The notes below the pieces were generated by a model. That model made no database searches. It was not told where the DNA came from and saw only the letters and a program-made list of their open reading frames with translations. DNA of 64,000 bases from Actinomycetes bacterium. Lineage in GTDB: Bacteria; Actinomycetota; Acidimicrobiia; Acidimicrobiales; Ilumatobacteraceae. The DNA is taken from NCBI GenBank assembly GCA_021414085.1, contig JAIOPC010000017.1:124001-188000 (forward strand), in the 5' to 3' direction. Both the position numbers and the translations under genes were made by a program. Below are positions 19,888 through 29,751 of the stretch, in pieces. Every line of letters begins with the position of its first letter. Position 1 is the stretch's first letter.

Positions 19888-21288
19888 GTGGCATCCGTGA
19901 GCGCTTCGGGACAGGTGTGGCAGGTGGAACAGGTGCTCGCGCTCGCACCCAAGCCGTCGTCGGTCACCGCCGCCCAACCGCTTGCCGTTCCAACTCGCTG
20001 GGCGGGTACGGGTTGCGATGCCCGCGCAGTCTGGGGCCGGTGCACCGGCGGCAGCGCCGAGCCGTACGAGTGCGTCGTCGATCACGTCGGCGTCGCGTTC
20101 AAGTGCAGTTGCCCCAGCCGCATCTTCCCGTGCAAGCACGCGCTCGCGCTGTTGCTGCTGTGGGCGCGAGGGCAGGTGCCGTCGGGTGATCCGCCGGGCT
20201 TCGCTACCACGTGGGTTGCGAATCGTCCTGACCCCGCGTCGAAAGCGCCACCACAAGTCGCAGCTGCTCCAACACCCGACACCGCGCCTCACAAGGAGTC
20301 AGCACCGGCTCCGGTGCCCGAGCGCGATCCGACGACAACTCGAGACGATCGCGTTGCACGCATGGCTGCCGGACTTGCCGAACTCGATCGTTGGCTTGAG
20401 GATCGCGTGCGCACCGGGCTAGGCGACCCAGTGCTGGCGCAGTACGCGACGTGGGATGAGCTGGCTGCGCGTTTGGTCGATGCGCAAGTCGGCGGGCTGG
20501 CGAATCGCGTGCGTCGGCTTGCAGGCATGGTCGGCGCACATCCCGATTGGCATCAACACGTGCTCGCCGAGTTGGGCACACTGCATCTGTTGGCGTCGGC
20601 CGGCCGACAACTTGGTTCGTTGTCGCCGAAACTTGCCGACTCTGTTGCGGCGACTATCGGTTGGCAGGTTCGCCAGGCCGACGTGATGGCGGGCGTGCCG
20701 CACACCGATCACTGGGCGGTGATGGGTCGCAGCGACACTCGCGAAGATCGCATCGAGGTGCGCCGCATTTGGCTGCGGGGCATGCGCTCCGGCGATTGGG
20801 CGATGGCGCTGTCGTTCGCTGCGTACGGGCAAAGCCTCGACGCAACGTTGCCGGTTGGCTCGGTCGTGCATGCCGATCTGTTTCGGTATCCCGGCGCGCT
20901 CGGCCTGCGCGTGTTGCTCGGTCTACGCCATGGCGAGTTGGCGTTCGACGGCGACGCGCTCGTCGCGAGCTCAGTCGCCGAAGCGTGTGCGCAGGTCGGT
21001 GCTGCGATCGCCGCCGAGCCGTGGATCGAGCGCTATCCCGTGTGTGTACTTGCCGCGCCGGCCCGTCGTGGCAATCGTTGGTTCCTCACCGATGGCACCG
21101 GCTCGGTGCCGCTGGTCGAAGGCGTCGTCGGTATCGGCGCGTTGCTTGCCTGTAGTGGCGGGCAATCGATCGCGATCACTGCCGAGTGGACGCCGTACGG
21201 GTTGGTGCCGCTCACGGTGCATCTCGCCGATCGTGTGGTCGATGTCGGCCCAACCGCCGACCCGAGTTTCTTGGCAGCCAGCGCATGA
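19888..21288 (+). CDS. SWIM zinc finger protein
   Basis: CSCPSRIFPCKHALALLLL SWIM motif. Confidence 0.88.
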   Translation: MASVSASGQVWQVEQVLALAPKPSSVTAAQPLAVPTRWAGTGCDARAVWGRCTGGSAEPYECVVDHVGVAFKCSCPSRIFPCKHALALLLLWARGQVPSGDPPGFATTWVANRPDPASKAPPQVAAAPTPDTAPHKESAPAPVPERDPTTTRDDRVARMAAGLAELDRWLEDRVRTGLGDPVLAQYATWDELAARLVDAQVGGLANRVRRLAGMVGAHPDWHQHVLAELGTLHLLASAGRQLGSLSPKLADSVAATIGWQVRQADVMAGVPHTDHWAVMGRSDTREDRIEVRRIWLRGMRSGDWAMALSFAAYGQSLDATLPVGSVVHADLFRYPGALGLRVLLGLRHGELAFDGDALVASSVAEACAQVGAAIAAEPWIERYPVCVLAAPARRGNRWFLTDGTGSVPLVEGVVGIGALLACSGGQSIAITAEWTPYGLVPLTVHLADRVVDVGPTADPSFLAASA

Positions 21289-22097
21289 GTAACGCGGTCG
21301 ACGAGTACTGGAACCAGATGGTCACGGTCGCGCTGCTCGGCACCGATCGCCGCGAGCCACCATCGCCACCAACTGGCGGGCTCGCCGACATCGCGGCCGA
21401 CGATCCCCAGCCGACTCCATCGCAGCGACTGCTGCAACAGGTCGCCGCCACAACTGTCGTGCGGCGCTCCGGGTTGCTTCCGGGTACGTCGATCGCGACG
21501 GTCGCGCCACCGGCGGAAGATGCCCGCCCGATTACTCCCGCGGCGGCGACGAATACGTGGCGGCGCATCGTGGCCGACTGGCCGGTGCTGGAAGACGAGT
21601 GGGTGCTCACCGTCGTGCGTGTAGGCCGTCGCTTGGCACCGGAGCTCGTCTCGCCCTCGCTTGCTCGGCATCGCACCGACGCAACACGTCACGCTCGCGC
21701 GATGGCGGCTGCCGGTCCGCTGGGCAACTGGATGATCGACTGGTCACCCCGGCTCGCGTGTACCGCCAAGCAGTCGGCGGCCACGGCAGCTGCAATCGAG
21801 ATGGCCGCGGAACTGCCGCCGCTGCCGATCGTTCCTGAGCTTGAGGCGCTGCTGAGTGCGAAGCCCGCTGACGTGGCGCGCATTTTGGCTGGCGGATTGG
21901 CGAGTGCGCAGTTCGGCACGCCGCATCGTGCCGTTCTGGTGAACCTGCTGGCACGCATCTCGCCCGCCTCGCTGCCTGCTGTCGCGAAAGCGATTGATCG
22001 TGTCGACCCCTCTTCGCCATCGATCGGCCTTGCGTTTGCACTCGCCGATCTCGCTCACCTTCGCCACCACATGCTCACTGAACTGGAGCTTGCATGA
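21285..22097 (+). CDS. DUF5691-like protein
   Basis: YWNQMVTVALLGTDRREPP; position between SWIM and MoxR genes; ATGA overlap. Confidence 0.75.
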   Translation: MSNAVDEYWNQMVTVALLGTDRREPPSPPTGGLADIAADDPQPTPSQRLLQQVAATTVVRRSGLLPGTSIATVAPPAEDARPITPAAATNTWRRIVADWPVLEDEWVLTVVRVGRRLAPELVSPSLARHRTDATRHARAMAAAGPLGNWMIDWSPRLACTAKQSAATAAAIEMAAELPPLPIVPELEALLSAKPADVARILAGGLASAQFGTPHRAVLVNLLARISPASLPAVAKAIDRVDPSSPSIGLAFALADLAHLRHHMLTELELA

Positions 22098-23185
22098 GTA
22101 AGCAGTCACCGCAATCCATCCTGCGACCGCACGCCGAGCAAGAGTTCGCTCACGAACTCGCCGCCCTAGCCAAGGCCGACGATCGCGAGCGACCACCCAG
22201 TTGGAAGCTTTCTCCGTGGGCGGTCGTCACCTACGTGCTCGGCGGCCAACTTGCGGATGGCACGGTGATCTCACCGAAGTATGTCGGTCGTCGTCGTCTC
22301 GTTGAGATCGCAGTTGCAACACTCGCCACCGATCGGGCGCTGCTGCTGCTTGGCGTTCCGGGCACTGCCAAGACGTGGCTCAGCGAACACCTCGCGGCGG
22401 CCATCAGTGGCGACTCCACCCTGCTCGTACAAGGCACCGCTGGAACCGCCGAGGAGCAACTGCGCTACGGCTGGAACTATGCGCGGCTGCTTGCCGAAGG
22501 CCCGAGCGTCGCGGCGCTCGTACCTAGCCCGATCTACCGCGCAATGGAGCATGGCTCGATCGCACGCGTCGAAGAACTGACGCGCATGCCGAGCGATGTG
22601 CAAGACGCGCTCGTCACGGTGCTCAGCGAGAAAACCTTGCCGCTTCCCGAGTTGGGTAGCGAGGTGCAGGCTGTTGCCGGCTTCAACGTCATCGCGACTG
22701 CGAACGATCGCGATCGGGGAGTGAACGATCTATCAGCAGCGCTGCGGCGGCGCTTCAACACCGTGGTGCTGCCGCTGCCGACCGACATCGAGGAAGAGGT
22801 CGCGATTGTGGAGCGTCGCGTCGCCGAGCTCGGGGCTGCCTTGCGGTTACCAACCGTGCCCGCTGCCAACGACGAGATCCGACGCGTGGTCACGGTGTTT
22901 CGCGAACTGCGTGCCGGGGCCACCGAGGATGGGCGCACAAGCCTGAAGGTGCCGACGGGTTCGCTATCGACAGCGGAAGCGATCTCGGTGATCACCAACG
23001 GCGTCGCGCTGGCTGCCCACTTCGGGAACGGCAAGCTCACTTCGGCCGATGTCGCGGCGGGCATCGTCGGCGCGGTCGTGAAGGATCCGGTGCACGACTC
23101 GGTGGCGTGGCGTGAGTACTTGGAAGCAGTGGTGCGCGATCGCTCCGACTGGACCGAGTTCTACGAGGCCTGCCGCGAGTTATGA
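22094..23185 (+). CDS. MoxR-type AAA ATPase
   Basis: LLLGVPGTAKTWLSEHLAAA Walker A, ATANDRDRGVNDLSAALRRRFN. Confidence 0.88.
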   Translation: MSKQSPQSILRPHAEQEFAHELAALAKADDRERPPSWKLSPWAVVTYVLGGQLADGTVISPKYVGRRRLVEIAVATLATDRALLLLGVPGTAKTWLSEHLAAAISGDSTLLVQGTAGTAEEQLRYGWNYARLLAEGPSVAALVPSPIYRAMEHGSIARVEELTRMPSDVQDALVTVLSEKTLPLPELGSEVQAVAGFNVIATANDRDRGVNDLSAALRRRFNTVVLPLPTDIEEEVAIVERRVAELGAALRLPTVPAANDEIRRVVTVFRELRAGATEDGRTSLKVPTGSLSTAEAISVITNGVALAAHFGNGKLTSADVAAGIVGAVVKDPVHDSVAWREYLEAVVRDRSDWTEFYEACREL

Positions 23186-23198
23186 CGGTTTACAGATA

Positions 23199-23224
23199 TC
23201 TAGAAAGATAGGTAGAATTCTAGA
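23199..23224. promoter_or_regulatory. putative VapB operator: TCTAGAA-N12-TTCTAGA abutting vapB start
   Basis: 7-bp perfect inverted repeat in an AT-rich patch ending at the base before ATG. Confidence 0.55.
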
Positions 23225-23470
23225 ATGGCACTCAGCATCAAGAACGACAAAGCGGACCAGTTGGCTAGGGAACTGTCGGAGCTGACCGGTGAGTCTCTGA
23301 CCGAGGCGGTCATCAATGCTTTGGAACAGCGGCTGGAGAGTGAGCGGCGGGCGCAGGTTCGACGGAGGTCGCTCGCAGACATCCTTGCTGTTGCGCACTC
23401 CCTGCCGATTCTTGATCACCGGACCACGGACGAGATTCTTGGCTACGACGAAAACGGTCTGCCGTCGTGA
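23225..23470 (+). CDS. vapB: VapB-family antitoxin
   Basis: MALSIKNDKADQLARELSELTGESLTEAVINALEQRL, Rv0623-like. Confidence 0.88.
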   Translation: MALSIKNDKADQLARELSELTGESLTEAVINALEQRLESERRAQVRRRSLADILAVAHSLPILDHRTTDEILGYDENGLPS

Positions 23471-23862
23471 CGATCATCGACTCGTCGGCGCTAGTCGCCG
23501 TGCTTCTCGCCGAACCGGGTTGGGAGGAGTTGCAACGACACCTCGAACAACCAGGGGTCTACAGACTGAGCGCAGTCACTCTCGTGGAAGCGGCGATTGT
23601 GGTCGAAGCCCGGCTCGGCATGACTGGCCGCGCCCAACTCGACATGTTGCTCAGGCGAATCGGTGCAGAGGTACGTCCGGTTGATGCTCAGCTCGCCGCG
23701 ACTGCGATTGAGGGTTGGCGACGATACGGCCGCGGGCGGCATCAGGCGAGATTGAATTTCGGGGACTGCTTCTCGTATGCACTCGCTGCCGAATTGGGCG
23801 AGGAGTTGCTGTTCGTGGGCAACGACTTCGCGCAAACGGATGTAGTGGCCGCGATGACATGA
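23467..23862 (+). CDS. vapC: VapC-family PIN toxin
   Basis: TIIDSSALVAVLLAEPG, LNFGDCFSYALA; ATGA-type overlap with vapB. Confidence 0.92.
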   Translation: MTIIDSSALVAVLLAEPGWEELQRHLEQPGVYRLSAVTLVEAAIVVEARLGMTGRAQLDMLLRRIGAEVRPVDAQLAATAIEGWRRYGRGRHQARLNFGDCFSYALAAELGEELLFVGNDFAQTDVVAAMT

Positions 23863-26102
23863 CCGCCAGCACAGCCGCTATCGCGCAGGCCGTCCACTCG
23901 TCGGTGGTTCATCTCTTGGGCGTTCGACATCACGGTCCTGGTTCGGCGCGCTCGGTTGTGCGCGTACTCGACGAACTGCAGCCCGACGTCGTATTGGTCG
24001 AGTTGCCCGCCGACTGCGAGAGCACGTTGAAATGGGTCGGTCACCAACACCTTGTTCCGCCTGTCGCGCTGCTCGGGTATGTGGTTGATCAACCCAACCG
24101 AGCCGTCTTCTTGCCCTTCGCCGAGTTCAGCCCCGAGTGGCAGGCGTTTAGCTGGGCCGCGCGGCACAGCGTCCCCGTGCGTGCCATCGATCTGCCGCTC
24201 GCGATTTCGTTGGCCGACAACGCTGGCGAAGGCGCCGCGTCCGGCGAGCTGCGACTTGTTGATCACCCTGTCGGCGACCCACTCGCAGCGCTCGCCGCTG
24301 CTGCCGGCGATCCAGACCCCGAGCGCTGGTGGGACGACGTCATCGAACATCGCGGCGATGGCGCGCCCGCATTCGAAGCGATCGCAGAAGCGATGTCGGC
24401 TGTGCGCGGCGGCCCGGAGGCGGGCTCGCTCCGCGAAGCACGACGCGAGGCGCACATGCGCCAAGCACTTCGTCGAGCGCGCGCCGATGGCTTCGAGCGC
24501 ATTGCGGTGGTGTGCGGTGCCTGGCACGTGCCCGCACTCAGCGAGCCGCTACCGGCGGCGACGATCGATACGCAGACACTGCGCGGGCTCGCAAAAGTGA
24601 AGGTCGGCGTTTCGTGGGTGCCGTGGACGAATCGCCGGCTGGCAGCGACCACTGGTTACGGGGCAGGCGTGCGCAGCCCTGGGTGGTACGCGCACGTGTT
24701 TCGACATCCTGGCGCACCGGGAATCAGCCGCTGGTTTGTCGGCGCGGCGCGCCTGCTGCGCGACCGCGGGCTGTCGGCCAGCCCGGATCACCTGATCGCG
24801 GCCACCCGCACTGCGAGTGCTTTGGCAACGCTGCGCTTGCGTCCGCGGCCGGGGCTGGATGAAGTGCTCGACGCGGCCGACACCGTGATGGCGGGCAGTA
24901 CCGGGTTAGCGCTGATCGATCGTGAGCTCATCGTTGGCGACGCAATCGGCGAGGTGCCCGACGATGCACCGCAGGTGCCCCTTGCGCGCGACCTTGCCGC
25001 GCAACAGCGGCGCGTGCGGCTGAAGCCTTCGGCCGACGCGCAGACGATCGAGCTCGATGTGCGCACGCCCAACGGACGTGCGCGATCGGTGTTGCTGCAC
25101 CGCGTCTGCGCACTCGGCGTGCCATGGGGTTCGGTCGAGGAAGGTCGCGGAACCAGTGGAACGTTTCGTGAGACCTGGGCGTTGCGTTGGGAGCCGGAGC
25201 TCACCATCCGTGTGATCGAGCAGTCGGCCCACGGGACGACCCTCATGACTGCGGCCACGCATCGAATGCTCGAAAGGGCAGCCGATGCGACCGCGCTAGC
25301 GGATCTGGTGCAAGTCCTCGAATCAGCGCTTCTTGCCGATCTTCCCGCGGTTGTGCAACCGGTGGTCGAGCAGGTTGAAGCGCAAGCGGCGCACCACCCA
25401 GATGTGGTGCAAGTCATCGACACCTTGGGCCCGCTTGCGCGCGCATTGCGCTACGGCGATGTGCGCGGTACCGATGCGTCGTCGCTGCGGCGCGTGTTTG
25501 ATGGGGTAGTCATTCGCGTGCTCGCCGGGACGCTGATGGCATGTCGCTCGCTCGATGAGGATGCGGCGGCAGCAATGGTCGAACGGTTGGCCGGCGTGCA
25601 GGCGGCCCTGGCTCTCACCGATCATCCGGCGCGTCGCGGCGAATGGCCAGCGGTGCTCACGCTCGTGGCTGAACGCAGCGACGTGCACGGGTTGGTACAA
25701 GGCCGGGCGACGCGGTTGCTGCACGACGGCGGCACCTGGAATCGCGCGCAGGTCGGCAATCGTGTTTCGCGCGCGCTGTCGGTGGGCACGACGTCGGCGA
25801 CGAGCGCTTCGTTTGTCGAGGGCTTTGTCGCTGGCAGCGGCACGGTGTTGGTGCACGATCGCGAGCTGCTCGACGTGATCGATTCGTGGGTGTGCTCGCT
25901 GGCACCCGACGCGTTCATCGCGATTTCGCCATTGTTGCGACGCACGTTCGGCGCGTTCGAAATCGCCGAGCGCCGTCAGTTAGGCATGTTGCTCGCCAAC
26001 CAGGTCGCCACGGCGGGCGACGGATTCGGTGTCGGCATCGACGAGTCACGCGCTGCCGCAGGGCTGGCGACGGTGCGCCAGATGCTGGGTGTGCCGTCAT
26101 GA
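23859..26102 (+). CDS. DUF5682-like protein
   Basis: HLLGVRHHGPGSARSVVRVLDELQPDVVLVELPADCE; operon context. Confidence 0.8.
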   Translation: MTASTAAIAQAVHSSVVHLLGVRHHGPGSARSVVRVLDELQPDVVLVELPADCESTLKWVGHQHLVPPVALLGYVVDQPNRAVFLPFAEFSPEWQAFSWAARHSVPVRAIDLPLAISLADNAGEGAASGELRLVDHPVGDPLAALAAAAGDPDPERWWDDVIEHRGDGAPAFEAIAEAMSAVRGGPEAGSLREARREAHMRQALRRARADGFERIAVVCGAWHVPALSEPLPAATIDTQTLRGLAKVKVGVSWVPWTNRRLAATTGYGAGVRSPGWYAHVFRHPGAPGISRWFVGAARLLRDRGLSASPDHLIAATRTASALATLRLRPRPGLDEVLDAADTVMAGSTGLALIDRELIVGDAIGEVPDDAPQVPLARDLAAQQRRVRLKPSADAQTIELDVRTPNGRARSVLLHRVCALGVPWGSVEEGRGTSGTFRETWALRWEPELTIRVIEQSAHGTTLMTAATHRMLERAADATALADLVQVLESALLADLPAVVQPVVEQVEAQAAHHPDVVQVIDTLGPLARALRYGDVRGTDASSLRRVFDGVVIRVLAGTLMACRSLDEDAAAAMVERLAGVQAALALTDHPARRGEWPAVLTLVAERSDVHGLVQGRATRLLHDGGTWNRAQVGNRVSRALSVGTTSATSASFVEGFVAGSGTVLVHDRELLDVIDSWVCSLAPDAFIAISPLLRRTFGAFEIAERRQLGMLLANQVATAGDGFGVGIDESRAAAGLATVRQMLGVPS

Positions 26103-27319
26103 CTGCCGCGACCAACGCGCGGGTAAGCGATGTCGAGCGGTCGCGGCGCTGGCGGATGGTGCTCGGCGGCATCGACGAGGGCGAAACGGAACAGCCAGGG
26201 ATGACGGCCGTGCGCCTCGATGGTCACGACGCCCGTATTGATGCCGCGCTCGCGGCCCTCTACGACGCGCCGCGCGATCGGCGTGGCGGCGGCTCGCGTG
26301 CAGGCGGGCTCGGTTCCTCGGCGCCAGCCGTCGCACGGTGGCTTGGCGACATCCGTCGTTACTTCCCAACCAGCGTCGTGCAGGTACTCCAACGCGACGC
26401 CATCGATCGCTTGAAGTTGCGGCAGCTGTTGCTGGAGCCCGAGATGCTGCGGGCCGTCGAACCCGACCTTCATCTAGTGACTCTCTTGGTGGAGCTCAAC
26501 CGACTTCTCCCGGACGCGACGCGGGCTACCGCTCGCAAGGTCGTCGCGCAGGTTGTCGACCAGATCGAGCAACGCCTGGCGGCACGCACCAAGCAAGCCG
26601 TTCGTGGCGCGCTGGCCCGATCGCAGCGCACTCGTCGGCCACGGCCGAGCGATATCGATTGGGGTCGAACGATCCACGCCAACCTGCGCCACTATCTGCC
26701 TGATCAGCAAACGGTGATCCCCGAGCGGCTTGTCGGCTACGGACGTCGTCAGCGCAGCCTGGCGCGCGACGTGATCGTGGCGATCGATCAATCGGCCAGC
26801 ATGGCCGACAGCGTTGTGTACGCCTCGGTGTTCGGTGCAGTGCTGGCTTCCATCCCGGCCTTCCGCACACACGTGGTCGCGTTCGACGTTGCCGTCGCCG
26901 ACCTCACGCCCTTGTTGCACGACCCTGTGGATGTGCTGTTCGGTGTGCAACTCGGCGGTGGCACCGACATTGCGCAAGCCGTGGGCTACTGCCAACAGCT
27001 GATCACACGACCCGCCGACACGCTGCTTATCCTCGTGACGGACTTGTTTGAGGGCGGCAACGCAGCGCTACTGCACGATCGCATTGCCGCGCTGGCACAG
27101 GCGGGCGTGTGTGTGGTGGTGCTGCTCGCGCTCAGCGACGAGGGTGCGCCGGCGTACGACCACGCGCAAGCGGCTGCGCTGGCAGAGATGGGCGTGCCGT
27201 CGTTTGCGTGTACGCCCGATGCGTTCCCCGAACTGCTCGCCGCAGCACTTGAAGGTCGCGATGTCGGGCGCTGGGCCAACGAGCACGGCCTCCACACGGC
27301 CGCCGCTGTCGTGGGCTAG
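26099..27319 (+). CDS. VWA-domain (CoxE/YehP-like) protein
   Basis: VIVAIDQSASMADSVVYASVFGA (MIDAS-like), GGGTDIAQAV. Confidence 0.85.
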   Translation: MTAATNARVSDVERSRRWRMVLGGIDEGETEQPGMTAVRLDGHDARIDAALAALYDAPRDRRGGGSRAGGLGSSAPAVARWLGDIRRYFPTSVVQVLQRDAIDRLKLRQLLLEPEMLRAVEPDLHLVTLLVELNRLLPDATRATARKVVAQVVDQIEQRLAARTKQAVRGALARSQRTRRPRPSDIDWGRTIHANLRHYLPDQQTVIPERLVGYGRRQRSLARDVIVAIDQSASMADSVVYASVFGAVLASIPAFRTHVVAFDVAVADLTPLLHDPVDVLFGVQLGGGTDIAQAVGYCQQLITRPADTLLILVTDLFEGGNAALLHDRIAALAQAGVCVVVLLALSDEGAPAYDHAQAAALAEMGVPSFACTPDAFPELLAAALEGRDVGRWANEHGLHTAAAVVG

Positions 27320-27324
27320 TGCGC

Positions 27325-27426
27325 CTAGAGGGCGCGGCGGCGGAACATGCGGCGACGCATGCGTCGGCGCGGGCCCATCGGGGCAACGAGAAGTGGACGG
27401 CGGCGGGGGAAGAATCGGAAGATCAT
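27325..27426 (-). CDS. possible Arg-rich 33-aa microprotein
   Basis: MIFRFFPRRRPLLVAPMGPRRRMRRRMFRRRAL in intergenic gap. Confidence 0.35.
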   Translation of the reverse strand: MIFRFFPRRRPLLVAPMGPRRRMRRRMFRRRAL

Positions 27427-27476
27427 GCGGCCACTGTGCGCCCGAGTTGCTAAGGAAGTGTGAGCGCTCAGAAAAA

Positions 27477-28736
27477 CTATGCCCGCGAGACGGGCAGGTC
27501 TTTGAACGCCGACTTGCTGTCGATGCCCATGTCTTTGGGCAGACCAAGCACGCGCTCGCCGACGATGTTGCGCATGATCTCGTCGCTGCCACCGGCGATG
27601 CGACCGCCAGGCGTTCCGAGGACGAGTGCGCCCCATGCGTAGGTTCCCCACTCGCCGCCGTCGGCGATGAGCTTCGGCCCGAGCACCTTGGACACGAACG
27701 CGCTCAACCGTTGGCCGTTCAACGTGCCGGCCAGCTTGGCGATGCTCATCTCAGGGCCGGGCAACTGACCAGCTTTGATCTTGTCCATCGCGCGTTGGTT
27801 GTTGTAACCGCTCACCCGCTGATGAATGAGCAGGTTGGCGAGTTCGTTGCGCACCAACGGATCGCTATCGAGACCGAGGTGGCGCACCATCTCGATCACG
27901 CGGGTGTACATGTTGACCCCGCCGCCACCGCCACCACCCGCGCCGATTGCAGCACGCTCGTTCATCAGCGTTGTCAGCGCGACGTTCCAACCGTTGTTGA
28001 CATCGCCAAGTCGATGGTCGTCGGGCACGCGCACTTCGTTGAAGAACACTTCGTTGAAGCTCGAACCTCCGGTCATCTGCCGTAGCGGGCGCACCTCCAC
28101 ACCCGGTGCGTGCATGTCGACGATGAAGCCGGTGAGTCCCTTGTGCTTGGGCAGGCTCACGTCGGTGCGCGCGATGACCTCGCCGATATCGCTGTATTGC
28201 GCGCCGGTGGTCCACACCTTCTGGCCGGTGATGACCCACTCGTCGCCATCGCGTTCGGCCTTCGTCTGCAGGCTGGCGAGGTCGCTGCCCGCGCCCGGCT
28301 CGCTGAACAACTGACAACCGACGATGTCGGCGCGGTACATGCGGCGCAGGTAGGACTCTTTCGCCACATCGCTGCCGTGGGCGAGAATCGTAGGAGCCAC
28401 CATGCCGAGCCCGATCGTGAACGCATTCTGGTTGGTTACCTCGTACTGCGCTTCAAGCCGCAGGTAGGCGCGCTCGTAACTGCTGGGAAGTGCGCGACCG
28501 CCGTATTGCGTCGGTCCGCCGATCCAGCCGAAGCCGGCATCGAACTTCTTGGCGCGCCACTCGCACGCCGTGCGCACGTCGGCAAGTTCCGCTTCGCGGT
28601 CCTTCTCCTCGAACACGACAACGCGGTCACTGCCTTCGCCCCATACGAACTTGCGCTCTGCTTCTTTGCGAGCGGCGTTGGCATCGAGGAACCTGCGTGC
28701 CTCGTCCTCAAAGGCTTCGATTGTGATGTCACCCAT
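27477..28736 (-). CDS. acyl-CoA dehydrogenase
   Basis: LFSEPGAGSDLASLQTKAERDGDEWVITGQKVWTTGA. Confidence 0.93.
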   Translation of the reverse strand: MGDITIEAFEDEARRFLDANAARKEAERKFVWGEGSDRVVVFEEKDREAELADVRTACEWRAKKFDAGFGWIGGPTQYGGRALPSSYERAYLRLEAQYEVTNQNAFTIGLGMVAPTILAHGSDVAKESYLRRMYRADIVGCQLFSEPGAGSDLASLQTKAERDGDEWVITGQKVWTTGAQYSDIGEVIARTDVSLPKHKGLTGFIVDMHAPGVEVRPLRQMTGGSSFNEVFFNEVRVPDDHRLGDVNNGWNVALTTLMNERAAIGAGGGGGGGVNMYTRVIEMVRHLGLDSDPLVRNELANLLIHQRVSGYNNQRAMDKIKAGQLPGPEMSIAKLAGTLNGQRLSAFVSKVLGPKLIADGGEWGTYAWGALVLGTPGGRIAGGSDEIMRNIVGERVLGLPKDMGIDSKSAFKDLPVSRA

Positions 28737-28807
28737 GTGCGGAACCGTAGCGAGTGGCGGCCGCCAACTCTCGATCGAAGGGGCACGCGCGGACCGCGAG
28801 TATCGTC

Positions 28808-29740
28808 ATGACGATGCCTCGTTTCCTCACCGTTGCCGCTGCCCAAATGGGGCCGGTGCAGCGCGAACACACCCGCGCGCAGGTGGTGCAGCGCCTTATC
28901 GCCATGCTTCGCGACGCACACGGCATGGGAGCCGAGCTGGTGGTGTTTCCCGAGTTGGCGCTCACCACGTTCTTCCCGCGCTGGTTCGTCGACGACATCT
29001 CCGAAGCCGACCACTGGTACGAGCGGGCAATGCCCAACGCCGACACACAGCCACTGTTCGACGAAGCGAGGAAGCTTGGCGTCGGATTCTGCCTCGGTTA
29101 CGCACTCATCGATGCCGACGGTCGGCGATGGAACGTGCAGACCCTGGTGGAACGCGATGGCCGCATCGTCGCCACGTACAAGAAGACGCACATTCCTGGG
29201 CACGAACACAACGAACCCGATCGACCGTTCCAACACGCCGAGCGTTACTACTTCGAACCCAGCGACGAGGGCTTCGGAGTGTGGCGTGCGTTTGGTGGGC
29301 TGATCGGCATGGCGATCTGCAACGACCGCCGTTGGCCCGAGACGTATCGCGTGATGGGTTTGCAAGGTGTCGAGATGGTGTTGTGCGGTTACAACACGCC
29401 AATCCACTACGTCCCCGACCCTAGCCAAGACATTTTGCAGGGCTTCCACAATGCGCTTGTGATGCAGAGCGGCGCGTACCAGAACGGAACGTGGGTAGTC
29501 GGTGTGGCGAAAGGCGGCACCGAAGAAGGCGTCGACTCGCTGACGCAATCGATGATCGTCGCGCCCAGCGGGCAGATCGTGGCGCAAGCGCTGACGACTG
29601 ACGATGAAGTCATCGTCGCCCGTTGCGACCTTGATTGGTGTCAGCGATACAAGGGAACGTTGTTCGACTTCGACCGTTATCGCCGACCCGAGGTTTACGG
29701 CCGAATTGCGTCACAACGCGGTGTCGTGCTGCCCCAGTAA
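28808..29740 (+). CDS. carbon-nitrogen hydrolase (N-carbamoyl-D-amino-acid hydrolase-like)
   Basis: VVFPELALTTFFPR, YKKTHIPG, GMAICNDRRWPE catalytic Glu/Lys/Cys motifs. Confidence 0.85.
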   Translation: MTMPRFLTVAAAQMGPVQREHTRAQVVQRLIAMLRDAHGMGAELVVFPELALTTFFPRWFVDDISEADHWYERAMPNADTQPLFDEARKLGVGFCLGYALIDADGRRWNVQTLVERDGRIVATYKKTHIPGHEHNEPDRPFQHAERYYFEPSDEGFGVWRAFGGLIGMAICNDRRWPETYRVMGLQGVEMVLCGYNTPIHYVPDPSQDILQGFHNALVMQSGAYQNGTWVVGVAKGGTEEGVDSLTQSMIVAPSGQIVAQALTTDDEVIVARCDLDWCQRYKGTLFDFDRYRRPEVYGRIASQRGVVLPQ

Positions 29741-29751
29741 AGTTGACGCAC

